From Gemmataceae bacterium (lineage in GTDB: Bacteria > Planctomycetota > Planctomycetia > Gemmatales > Gemmataceae), in assembly GCA_020847555.1 (NCBI GenBank), contig JADLBT010000067.1, positions 11,315 through 75,314 of the forward strand: a DNA stretch of 64,000 bases, given 5' to 3'. Under the pieces are notes generated by a model. The model was not told where the DNA came from and did not search any database. It saw only the letters and a list, made by a program, of their open reading frames with translations. Every line of letters begins with the position of its first letter. The first letter of the stretch is position 1. Below, piece by piece: positions 33,488 through 41,408 of this stretch. The position numbers and the translations under genes are program-made.

Positions 33488-33973
33488 TCAGCGCGGCAAG
33501 CCACTGCTGGGCACACTGCCAGGGTCCGGCGGGTGCGACGCTCCAACGCCCGCCGGGAGCGGGACCGCCGGGTACGCGACCGTCCCACCACACCCGGGGA
33601 CGCCGCACGGGTGCGGCACGCACTTCGTCGTTGGGCAGTCCTCGGTCACGACGCGCTTCAGGAGTATCGTCTTCGTCCGCACCTTGCCGCAGTCGCAGCA
33701 CCACCGGAACAGGCCGTGCAGGCAGCAGGCGGCGCTGCAGAACTCCTCCGTCTTGCAAGCGTATATGGTGTGCTTGACCTTCTTGACGTCCGGAACCCGC
33801 ACGCAGGTCGTGGGCTGGCATCCCGGTCCGCAGTCCGGCGCCGCGGGGAAGTAACACGCGGAGGTGCCCGTGGTCCGCGCCCCTGTCTGGCCCCACCCCG
33901 GCGAAGCGGCCACCCCCGCCAGTACCAGGCCGGGGAGCACCAGCACTCCCAAACGGAACAACCTTCTCGGCAT
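33488..33973 (-). CDS. Secreted cysteine-rich protein
   Basis: About 161 residues. A signal peptide (LFRLGVLVLPGLVLAGVAA) is followed by a domain with about 16 Cys, many in pairs or with Pro/Gly (CGPGCQPTTC, CSAACCLHGLFRWCCDCG, CPTTKCVPHPCGVPGCG). The segment VPDVKKVKHTIYACK precedes the Cys cluster. I do not know its function; disulfide-linked cell-envelope protein or metal binding are both possible. It starts 16 bases after the porin stop and has AAGGAG before the ATG, so it belongs to the porin operon. Confidence 0.75.
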   Translation of the reverse strand: MPRRLFRLGVLVLPGLVLAGVAASPGWGQTGARTTGTSACYFPAAPDCGPGCQPTTCVRVPDVKKVKHTIYACKTEEFCSAACCLHGLFRWCCDCGKVRTKTILLKRVVTEDCPTTKCVPHPCGVPGCGGTVAYPAVPLPAGVGASHPPDPGSVPSSGLPR

Positions 33974-33989
33974 CGCCGTCTCCTTCCGG

Positions 33990-35738
33990 TCAGAAGTCGA
34001 ACTGCATCCGCATACCCAGCGCATGCATGTCGCCATTGCTCACGCTGTTGAACCCGCCCCGGTGTTCCCACCCGTAGTTCCACTGCAGTTTCGCGTTCGG
34101 GTTGAGAATCCAGTTCAGGCCGACGGTCAGGTCGCCCAGGGTTCCGCCGTTGACCCCCCGGCTGTTCAGGTCCACCGAGCTGTAGCGAACCCCTACCTGC
34201 CAGGCACCAGTCCCGCGCAGCCAACCGTCGGGACCGGATACCAGGAAGAAGGGCGAGTTGGGTATCGGACGGTCCGGAGCGGCCGCCTTCCTGTCCCAGC
34301 GCGTGTGCTCGCCCGTCAGCCAGTACAGGGCCTGGACGTAGTACCCCTGGAAGAAGGTCGTCCCCACCGGCCCGGTGGCCGTCGTCAGGGTGTTCTGGTT
34401 CCAGCTCGCCTGCCACTCCGCCTGGACCGTGAGCGGACCCAGGTTCATGAAGAATTCCAGGCCCATCAGATCCTGGGCCGTCGCGTTGATGAAGCCGGTG
34501 TCGATCAGGACATTCACGAACGGAGTCAGCGGGGCCGGCGCGTTGCGCACCGAGGAGCGGACACGGAACCGCACCTGGTCGTCGATCGGGTCGCGGTGGC
34601 TTCCCGCCACGCCCAGGTGGACCATGCAGGCGCCGTCGTCCTCGTACCACGGCAGGGCCGTCAACCGGCCGGTGACCGCGTACTCCCCATCGCCCAGGCC
34701 GAACCCGTAGCCGTCGTAGGTATTCTTGAAGATGCCGACGGCCCACGTCATGCGGTCGTCGAAGAGCGCGTCGAACGCCATGATGCCCGGACTGAAGCCG
34801 TTGTTGAACGCCGTCGGGGTGAGGAAGTCGAACAGCGGCGACCGCTCCAGGAACGGCAGGAAGCGATAGCTCTCCAGGTGCTCCAGGCTGATCGGCTCCT
34901 TCTGGTTGCCGATCCGGATGTTGCCGATGATCGGCAGCTTGGTGAACGTGAGCCAGGCGTCGGTCGGACTGGGGGTGACGAACGTCAGCCCCTGCGTGGC
35001 CCGGCCAGCATCCGCCGGAGTGCCCGGCGGCGTAACGCCGTTGAAGAATTCCAGCTCGAACCGATAGTCGAGGACCTCCCACATGGAGCCCTCGGTCCGC
35101 AGCCGGCCGCGGCGGAGGTTGACGCCATCGTTGAAGGCGCCGACGCCGCGCGGCCCGAATTCGAGGTTGGAGTCGGCACTGTACAGCGCCAGGTCGTACT
35201 GCACGGTCCCGCCGATGTGCAAGGTGAAGTCCTTGTTGGGCGTCTCGAACCAGACGCCGTTCCGCCAGGTCGCGTTCATGTCGAGCTTGGTGCCGATGGC
35301 GTACCACGGCGGCGCCTCGGTTTTTTTCTTCTCCTCCGCGTCCTTCCTGGTTTTCTCGTCGTGCGCCTTGAGGGCCGCGTCAATCATCTTCTTCGCCTCG
35401 GCGGCGGTGATCGTCTTGTCGTCCATCTGGGCGGCCGGCGGCGCGGGCTGCCCGGTCGGGGGCTGCATCACGGCCCCCGACGGGACGCCGCCATCGTGGG
35501 ACACCACGCTGCCGGGCACCGGCCCGCCGTCCGGTTGCCCGACAGGCTGGCCGGCCGGGGCCACTCCGGCTGGGGCTCCCTGGTAAGGCAGGGGCTGCGA
35601 GGCACCCTGGAATACCTGGGCGAGGGTGGAACCAGGCACGACCCCAACCAGCAAGCCAAGGGTCGTCAGTACCACCAGAAAGTAGTGCCCGGCGCGCACG
35701 CGCGGACGTACCCCCCCCTGGCGTGGAGGATGCTCCAT
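33990..35738 (-). CDS. Outer-membrane porin, phosphate-selective O/P type
   Basis: About 582 residues. Signal peptide (YFLVVLTTLGLLVGVVPGSTLAQ), a Pro/Gly/Gln-rich linker, then a helical coiled segment (ITAAEAKKMIDAALKAHDEK) as in trimeric porins with N-terminal coiled coils. The barrel part has family features: FTLHIGGTVQYDL, LRRGRLRTEGSMWEVLDYRFE, and the terminal MRMQFDF with the C-terminal Phe needed for outer-membrane insertion. Substrate is not determined; OprO/OprP relatives pass phosphate or other anions. The ATG at 35738 follows GGGAGTCATCTC. It leads an operon with the Cys-rich protein. Confidence 0.88.
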   Translation of the reverse strand: MEHPPRQGGVRPRVRAGHYFLVVLTTLGLLVGVVPGSTLAQVFQGASQPLPYQGAPAGVAPAGQPVGQPDGGPVPGSVVSHDGGVPSGAVMQPPTGQPAPPAAQMDDKTITAAEAKKMIDAALKAHDEKTRKDAEEKKKTEAPPWYAIGTKLDMNATWRNGVWFETPNKDFTLHIGGTVQYDLALYSADSNLEFGPRGVGAFNDGVNLRRGRLRTEGSMWEVLDYRFELEFFNGVTPPGTPADAGRATQGLTFVTPSPTDAWLTFTKLPIIGNIRIGNQKEPISLEHLESYRFLPFLERSPLFDFLTPTAFNNGFSPGIMAFDALFDDRMTWAVGIFKNTYDGYGFGLGDGEYAVTGRLTALPWYEDDGACMVHLGVAGSHRDPIDDQVRFRVRSSVRNAPAPLTPFVNVLIDTGFINATAQDLMGLEFFMNLGPLTVQAEWQASWNQNTLTTATGPVGTTFFQGYYVQALYWLTGEHTRWDRKAAAPDRPIPNSPFFLVSGPDGWLRGTGAWQVGVRYSSVDLNSRGVNGGTLGDLTVGLNWILNPNAKLQWNYGWEHRGGFNSVSNGDMHALGMRMQFDF

Positions 35739-35903
35739 GAGATGACTCCCATACCCGCGAACAGTGAAAGGTGACCCGCTCTCGATCGACGTGGACAGTG
35801 GAATGCGAAGGGGATAGCCCGTCTGGAATCAAAATGCAAGAGGAAGAGATCCTCATGCGGCGAGCGTTTGGGGATCCGGCCCGAAAAGGCCGCGGAGGCG
35901 CGC

Positions 35904-37976
35904 TCAATCGACATACGGATCGGCGCCGAGATCCTTGAGGATCTCCTGCCGCTGCTTCTCATACAGCATCAGGTCGAGCCGCTGCTTGTAGTGGCGCTTC
36001 TCGACGCGCCGCTGCGCCTTCATGAACAGCGGCTGGTAGCGGTCCCAGCTCGCGTTGCCGCCGCGCAGGCCGCGCTGCCGCAGCGCTTCCTGCTTGCGCG
36101 GCCCGAGCCCTTCGAGGAGTTCGTCGTCCAGCGCCAGGAAGAACTGGGCGCTGCCCGGGTCGCCCTGACGGCCGGCCCGGCCGGCGAGCTGCCGGTCGAT
36201 GCGCCGCGCCTCGTGCCGCTCCGTGCCGAGCACGTGCAATCCGCCGGCGGCGATCACCTGCTTCTTCTCCTCCTTCATGTTCTCGCGCGCCTCGATCTCC
36301 TCGACCGTGTGCCGCCACTCGTCCGCCGGCACGTCGTTGCGCGAGGCGTACTTGCTCTTGAGCTGCGCCCAGGCCAGGAACTCCGCGTTGCCGCCAAGGA
36401 TGATGTCGGTCCCGCGGCCGGCCATGTTGGTCGCGATCGTCACCACCCCGAGCCGCCCGGCCTGGGCGACGATCTCCGCCTCGCGGTCGGCGTTCTCCGG
36501 CTTGGCGTTGAGTACCTTGTGCGGGATGCCGGCCGCCGTCAGCCGCGTGCTCAGCTTCTCCGACTTCTCGACCGAGCGCGTCCCGACCAGCACCGGCCGC
36601 CCCTGGTGGTGCATTCGGGCGATCTCCTCGGCCGCGACGTCGAACTTCGCCTCCTCGGTCGGGAAGACGCGGTCGGGCAGCTGCTTGCGGATCACCAGCC
36701 GGTTCGTCGGCACCGGCACCACCCAGATCTTGTAGACGCGGCGGATCTCCCACCAGTTCTGGGCGGCCGTTCCGGTCATGCCGCACAGCCGCCCGTACAG
36801 CCGGAAGTACCGCTGGAACGTGATCTGGGCCGCGTGGTCCGACGCCTTGTTGATCGGCACCCGCTCCTTCGCCTCGACCGCCTGGTGCAGCCCCTCGCGC
36901 CAGTGCCGGTCCGGCATGCGCCGGCCGGTGAACTCGTCGATGATCACCACCTTGTTGTTCTCGATCAGGTAGTGCTGGTCGCGGCGGAAGCGGTGGTGCG
37001 CCTGGATGGCGCGCTCGACGTGCTCGTGCAGCTTGTCCATCGCGTGCGAGTGCTCGCCGAACGGCGGGTTCGAGTAGCGGACGACCTGCTTGCCCTCGTC
37101 CGTCAGCTCGACCTTCTGCTTCTTCTCGTCGATGGTGAAGTGGTCGTCGCGCTGCATGTCCCGCGCCAGGGCGTCGGCCCACAGGTAGACGACCTGCTCC
37201 TCCTCCGTCGCCAGGCGCGTCGCGGACGCGATGATAAGCGGGGTGCGGGCCTCGTCGATGAAGATGTTGTCGGCCTCGTCCACCAGGGCGAAGTGGTGCG
37301 GCCGTTGGACCTTCGGGTCGAGCGGCTGCTGGTACTGTCCCGGCACGCCGACCCACGGCGCCCAGAACGGCATGGCCCCGCTCCTGTCGCCGGCCACCTT
37401 CAGCCGGTCGCGCAGGAAGTCGAACCCAAACTCGCTGGCAGTGCCGTAGGTGAGGTCGCACCTGTACGCCTTGACCCGGTCCTGCTCACCCATCTGCTGT
37501 TGCAGGCAGCCGACCGTCAGCCCCAGGGCGGTGTAGATCGGTCCGCACCACTCGGCGTCGCGGCGGGCCAGGTAGTCGTTGACGGTGGTGACGTGCGCCC
37601 CCTTGCCGACCAGCGCGTTGAGGGTGGCCGGCAGGGTGGCGGTGAGCGTCTTGCCCTCGCCGGTCGCCAGCTCGCCCAGTCCCCCGCGGTGCATGACGAC
37701 GCCGCCAGCGAGCTGCACGTCGTATGGGCGCAGCCCCAGGTGCCGCACCGAGGCGACGCACACCAGGCCGTACACCTCCGGCAGCAGATGATCGAGCGGC
37801 TCTCCGCCGCGCGCACGCCCTCGCAGGTGCAACCCCTTCTGGCGCACCTCCTCGTCGGACAGCTTGCTGAACTCGGCCTCGTGATAGCGGATGCGCGGGA
37901 CCAGCAGGGCAGCCTGGGCGAGGCGGCGCCGGGCCGGGGTGCCGAAGAGGGCGCGGACGTGGTTCAGCCAGCGCAT
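35904..37976 (-). CDS. Short SecA-like translocase ATPase lacking the C-terminal domain
   Basis: About 690 residues from the ATG at 37976. The DEAD motor is complete: Walker A in GELATGEGKTLTATLPA, VNDYLARRDAEW, DEAD-box LVDEADNIFIDEARTPLI, GMTGTA, and NBD2 with TNMAGRGTDIILGGN and RQLAGRAGRQGDPGSAQF. The preprotein cross-linking segment is present. The protein ends soon after MKAQRRVEKRHYKQRL, so most of the helical wing/scaffold domain and the zinc-binding tail of housekeeping SecA (about 850-900 aa) are missing. An upstream ATG at 38168 would extend it, but that stretch contains a hairpin (38115-38160) and looks non-coding. Probably an accessory, lineage-specific SecA. Confidence 0.82.
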   Translation of the reverse strand: MRWLNHVRALFGTPARRRLAQAALLVPRIRYHEAEFSKLSDEEVRQKGLHLRGRARGGEPLDHLLPEVYGLVCVASVRHLGLRPYDVQLAGGVVMHRGGLGELATGEGKTLTATLPATLNALVGKGAHVTTVNDYLARRDAEWCGPIYTALGLTVGCLQQQMGEQDRVKAYRCDLTYGTASEFGFDFLRDRLKVAGDRSGAMPFWAPWVGVPGQYQQPLDPKVQRPHHFALVDEADNIFIDEARTPLIIASATRLATEEEQVVYLWADALARDMQRDDHFTIDEKKQKVELTDEGKQVVRYSNPPFGEHSHAMDKLHEHVERAIQAHHRFRRDQHYLIENNKVVIIDEFTGRRMPDRHWREGLHQAVEAKERVPINKASDHAAQITFQRYFRLYGRLCGMTGTAAQNWWEIRRVYKIWVVPVPTNRLVIRKQLPDRVFPTEEAKFDVAAEEIARMHHQGRPVLVGTRSVEKSEKLSTRLTAAGIPHKVLNAKPENADREAEIVAQAGRLGVVTIATNMAGRGTDIILGGNAEFLAWAQLKSKYASRNDVPADEWRHTVEEIEARENMKEEKKQVIAAGGLHVLGTERHEARRIDRQLAGRAGRQGDPGSAQFFLALDDELLEGLGPRKQEALRQRGLRGGNASWDRYQPLFMKAQRRVEKRHYKQRLDLMLYEKQRQEILKDLGADPYVD

Positions 37977-38828
37977 GCCGAGCCGCCGGCGCGGGGCGGG
38001 GCGGGTCGGTTCGGCGGCGGCGATGTCGGAACGGGCGTCCTGAGTGCTGGTGCTCAAGGCGGCACTTGACCTCGGTATAGTTGGCAGTTCCGGAACCGTT
38101 TCGGGGCCGGCGGGGCGCCTGACTCTTCTCTCGCCAGGGGAAGAGAAGAAGGACAGGCGCTGCCCCATCTGACAACCTACCAGAAGATCGCCCCGGGGCG
38201 AAGCATTTTTGCCGCCCGGCGCAAGAAAAAAAGCCGCCCGGCCCCTCTGAACCACCTCTCCCATGATCCAGAGCAAGCCAGACAGCTTTGCACCCCCTTT
38301 ACGCAACGGGCGCGCCAATTCCGCGACGGACTCGTTGCGCGACCCTCGCAACGACGCAGGTTCTGCTCGGCACACCGCTTGGGTGATGTGAGGATTTTGC
38401 GAGTCCATCTCCCAGGTCGCGGCAGTCGTCCCACGCCGCCACGATTGCGGGCGATCGCTGCTTAAAGCGCGTGCGACGGGAGAGGGGTGTCAACCGGCGG
38501 GGATTTGCTCGACTCGTCCGTCCCGGCGGCCGAAGATACTCGGGGCTAATTGACGGGACTGGGTTGCGGCGCTACAATGCGTCAGGACTGAATCCCCGGA
38601 TCAACCTGCCGAGGTGCAAGGTGGGCGTTCGCTTCTTCTCTCCGTGCCAGTTCTGCGGCTGTACCTCGGCGGTCGCCGGGTTGTGACGCCCGGGACAGGC
38701 ACTCCGAACGCCCGTCCCTCCCCGCGACCGCCTGATGGCTTTCCCAACCTGCTCACCGTACACCCCACCACGGGCAGTGGCGCTGGCGCGGCCTGCGCGC
38801 CCATCGCCCGGCCCAGGGAGCTACCCGC
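37977..38828. other. Long intergenic region between secA-like and serine acetyltransferase genes
   Basis: About 850 bases, or 660 if the SecA-like start is at 38168. It has a nested inverted repeat at 38115-38160 (GCGCCTG/CAGGCGC outside, TCTTCTCT/AGAGAAGA inside), an A-rich spot near 38222-38232, and a good sigma-70-type promoter at 38550-38578 followed by a 240-base untranslated stretch. Short frames here have no coding character. Confidence 0.5.
38550..38578 (+). promoter_or_regulatory. Sigma-70-type promoter, TTGACG-N17-TACAAT
   Basis: -35 TTGACG at 38550-38555, 17-base spacer, -10 TACAAT at 38573-38578. Predicted start near 38585, which leaves about 244 bases before the serine acetyltransferase ATG. 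The long leader contains paired CCGAGGTGC (near 38609) and GTACCTCGG (near 38662), so a structured leader or small RNA is possible. Confidence 0.6.
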
Positions 38829-39773
38829 ATGTCCACGGACATTCGCCTGAAAGAAGGGCTGCCGGAAATCACCGAGGCTCTGGTCGCCACCTACACCGAG
38901 TGCAAGTACATCAATCACCTCGGCCATCGCCCCCTGCCCAGCCGCGAGGCCGTTGCCGACATCGTCGCCGACCTGCTCGACATCCTCTATCCCGGTTTCG
39001 TCCGCCGCCAGAACCTGCACATCGGGAACGTCGAGTATCACGTCGGCGACCTGATTGACGGACTGCACGACCAGCTGACCGAGCAGATCGGCCGGGCGCT
39101 GCGGCACGAGGCCCAGGCGAACGAGGCCAGGATCGATTTCGAGGCGATCGCCCAGCAGAAGGCAATCGGCCTGCTGCGCCGCCTGCCGGAGGTGCGTTAC
39201 CTGCTGGAGCAGGACGTCCACTCGGCGTTCCTGGGCGACCCGGCCGCGAAGACGCACCACGAGATCGTCTTCTGCTACCCGGGACTGGAGGCCGTCACCG
39301 TCTACCGGATCGCCCACGAACTGGTGCTGCTCGGGGTGCCGCTGATCCCGCGCATCATGACCGAACTGGCCCACTCGCGCACCGGCATCGACATCCACCC
39401 CGGGGCGCGGATCGGCCCCGGCTTCTTCATCGACCACGGCACCGGCGTGGTGATCGGCGAGACGTGCGACATCGGCCGCAACGTCAAGCTCTACCAGGGC
39501 GTGACGCTGGGCGCGCTGAGCTTCCCGCGCGACGCGGCCGGCAACATCATCCGCGGCAAGAAGCGCCACCCGACGCTGGAGGACGAGGTGGTCGTCTACG
39601 CCAACGCGACGATCCTGGGTGGCGACACGGTGATCGGCCACCACGCCATCATCGGCTCGAACGTGTGGCTGACCCACAGCGTCGCGCCGCACACGATGGT
39701 TTCGCTGGAGAAGCCGTCGCTGCGCATGAAGGGTCCGGAGACGCAGGATCTCATCCCGAAGTACCAGATTTAA
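38829..39773 (+). CDS. cysE: Serine O-acetyltransferase
   Basis: About 314 residues; makes O-acetylserine from serine and acetyl-CoA for cysteine synthesis. The N-terminal helical domain (about 1-170) resembles the longer SAT type. The C-terminal left-handed beta-helix contains family motifs: [60 protein letters not shown] and the loop with RGKKRHPTL. The catalytic-type His residues in DIHPGA and DHGTG are kept. It ends PKYQI, where many SATs end in Ile for binding cysteine synthase. The ATG has GGGAG upstream. A hairpin follows the stop. Confidence 0.92.
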   Translation: MSTDIRLKEGLPEITEALVATYTECKYINHLGHRPLPSREAVADIVADLLDILYPGFVRRQNLHIGNVEYHVGDLIDGLHDQLTEQIGRALRHEAQANEARIDFEAIAQQKAIGLLRRLPEVRYLLEQDVHSAFLGDPAAKTHHEIVFCYPGLEAVTVYRIAHELVLLGVPLIPRIMTELAHSRTGIDIHPGARIGPGFFIDHGTGVVIGETCDIGRNVKLYQGVTLGALSFPRDAAGNIIRGKKRHPTLEDEVVVYANATILGGDTVIGHHAIIGSNVWLTHSVAPHTMVSLEKPSLRMKGPETQDLIPKYQI

Positions 39774-39784
39774 CACGGAAGGCC

Positions 39785-39852
39785 GTTTCGCGCAAAGCCA
39801 CAAAGAGCGCAAAAGAAGACCTCCTTTGCGCTCTTTGTGGTTTCGCGCGAAA
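39785..39852. repeat. Family-3 hairpin after serine acetyltransferase
   Basis: Inverted repeat with cores CCACAAAGAGCGCAAA (left) and TTTGCGCTCTTTGTGG (right), extended outwards with a few mismatches. The loop contains GAAGACCTCC. The same stem and loop, in the opposite orientation, appear at 58509-58595. It lies between two convergent genes and starts 12 bases after a stop codon. Confidence 0.75.
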
Positions 39853-39857
39853 CCGTC

Positions 39858-41408
39858 TTACGCAAGGATGGCGCGAATCACCTCGCCGTGGACGTCGGTC
39901 AGGCGCATGTCGCGTCCGCCGAAGCGCACCGTCAGTCGGGTGTGATCGACGCCGAGCAGGTGCAGCATCGTCGCGTGCAGATCGTGGATCTCGACCCGAC
40001 CGCTGACGACCTTGTAGCCCCACTCGTCCGTCTCGCCGTAACTCATCCCCCCCTTCACGCCGCCACCGGCCAGCCAGATGCTGAACCCGAACGGGTTGTG
40101 GTCGCGGCCGTCGCTGCCCTGGGCGAACGGGGTGCGTCCGAATTCGCCCGCCCAGACGACGAGCGTCGAGTCGAGCAACCCGCGTCCCTTGAGATCCCTG
40201 AGCAACGCCGCGATCGGCTGATCGACGGCGCGGGCGTTGTCCTCGTGGCCGCGGCGCAGATCCCGGTGCTGGTCCCAGCGATCGTGGCCGACGTTCGGGC
40301 AGGTCAGCTCGACGAAGCGGGCGCCGCGCTCGACCAGGCGGCGGGCGAGCAGACACTCGACGGCGAACGTGCGCGTCGGCGCGTGGGTCGAGTCCACGCC
40401 GTACAGGCGCCGGGTCGCCGGGCTCTCGTCGCGCAGCTCCACCAGTTCCGGAACGGCGGCCTGCATGCGGAACGCCGTCTCGTAGTTGGCGATGGCCGAC
40501 TCGATCTCGTCCGCCTGGCCGGTGCGATCGCGGATACCGCGGTCGAGGCGGCGCAGCAGGTCGAGCTTGCCGCGCTGGCGGGCAGCGGTCGGCTCCAGCC
40601 GGCGGATGTTCGCGACTGGCGGGTCGGCTGGCCGGAACACCGACCCCTGGTAGGCGGCCGGCAGGAACCCGCTGTTGAAGTTGTCGAGGCCGCCGGGCGG
40701 GATCAGGCCGCCGTTGAGGACGATGAATCCGGGCAGGTTGCGGTTCTCGGTGCCGAGCCCGTAGCCGATCCACGACCCCATGCTCGGCCGCCCCTGGAGT
40801 CCGGAGCCGGTGTGCAGAAAGTAATTCGCACTGGTGTGTTCCGGAAAGCGCGACACCATCGAGCGGATCACGCACAGGTCATCGACGCACGCGGCGACGT
40901 GCGGAAACAGGTCGCTGACGGGCAGTCCGCTCTGACCGCGCCGGCGGAACCGCCACGGCGACGCCATGACGCGGCCGACGTTGTCGAACTGCGTCGGCTC
41001 GACCCGAAAGACGCCGCGCGGATCCTGGCCGTGGAAGCGTTCCAGCAGCGGCTTGGGGTCGAACGTATCGACCTGGCTCGGTCCGCCGTCCATGTAGAGA
41101 AAGATCACGTTGCGGGCGCGGGCCGGGTGGTGCAGCGCGCGCAGGTGCCCGGAGGACCGTTCGCCCTCCGAGTCGGCGCGCTCGGCGAGCAGGGCGGCCA
41201 GCGCCACCGCGCCGAAGCCGTTGGCGCAACGCAGGAGCATCTCGCGGCGGGTGGGGAAAGCACCTAACCCCCCCGACCCCCCTTCCCTCCAAGGGAAGGG
41301 GTGAGAAGAAGCGGCCCGGCGCCCGGACAATGACGGAGCGCTCGTGCCGTTCTGCTCCCCCTCTCCTCGCAGGGGAGAGGGCTGGGGGGAGGGGTTCTTC
41401 ATGCTCAT
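39858..41408 (-). CDS. DUF1501 family protein (Tat-exported, sulfatase-like fold)
   Basis: About 516 residues. The start overlaps the stop of the preceding DUF1549/1553 gene by four bases (ATGA), a typical pairing in planctomycetes. The first ~50 residues (MSMKNPSPQPSPLRGEGEQ...) are translated repeat sequence; the normal family N-terminus TRREMLLRCANGFGAVAL, a Tat-like signal, follows. The body has YMDGGPSQVDTFDPKP, RSMVSRFPEHTSANYFLHTG, VELTCPNVGHDRWDQH, VVWAGEFGRTPFAQ and GRDHNPFGF, with conserved metal-site-like Asp/His residues. Function is unknown; the family resembles alkaline-phosphatase-superfamily hydrolases and usually travels with a cytochrome-c-domain partner. Confidence 0.9.
   Translation of the reverse strand: MSMKNPSPQPSPLRGEGEQNGTSAPSLSGRRAASSHPFPWREGGSGGLGAFPTRREMLLRCANGFGAVALAALLAERADSEGERSSGHLRALHHPARARNVIFLYMDGGPSQVDTFDPKPLLERFHGQDPRGVFRVEPTQFDNVGRVMASPWRFRRRGQSGLPVSDLFPHVAACVDDLCVIRSMVSRFPEHTSANYFLHTGSGLQGRPSMGSWIGYGLGTENRNLPGFIVLNGGLIPPGGLDNFNSGFLPAAYQGSVFRPADPPVANIRRLEPTAARQRGKLDLLRRLDRGIRDRTGQADEIESAIANYETAFRMQAAVPELVELRDESPATRRLYGVDSTHAPTRTFAVECLLARRLVERGARFVELTCPNVGHDRWDQHRDLRRGHEDNARAVDQPIAALLRDLKGRGLLDSTLVVWAGEFGRTPFAQGSDGRDHNPFGFSIWLAGGGVKGGMSYGETDEWGYKVVSGRVEIHDLHATMLHLLGVDHTRLTVRFGGRDMRLTDVHGEVIRAILA
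41250..41400. repeat. Palindromic repeat element inserted in the DUF1501 N-terminus
   Basis: GC- and purine/pyrimidine-skewed stretch with inverted runs (CCCTCTCC near 41360 and GGAGAGGG near 41374; CCTTCCCTCC near 41281 and GGGAAGGGG near 41294). It is translated in frame as NPSPQPSPLRGEGEQ and PFPWREGGSGGLG, a pattern seen in many bacterial genomes where such intergenic repeats are read as protein. Confidence 0.6.

Noticed and set aside
37977..38408. N-terminal extension of the SecA-like protein up to 38408 or 38168
   Set aside because: The stretch contains an inverted repeat and A-rich bases, lacks SecA-like residues and shows non-coding composition; SecA-like sequence begins near the ATG at 37976.
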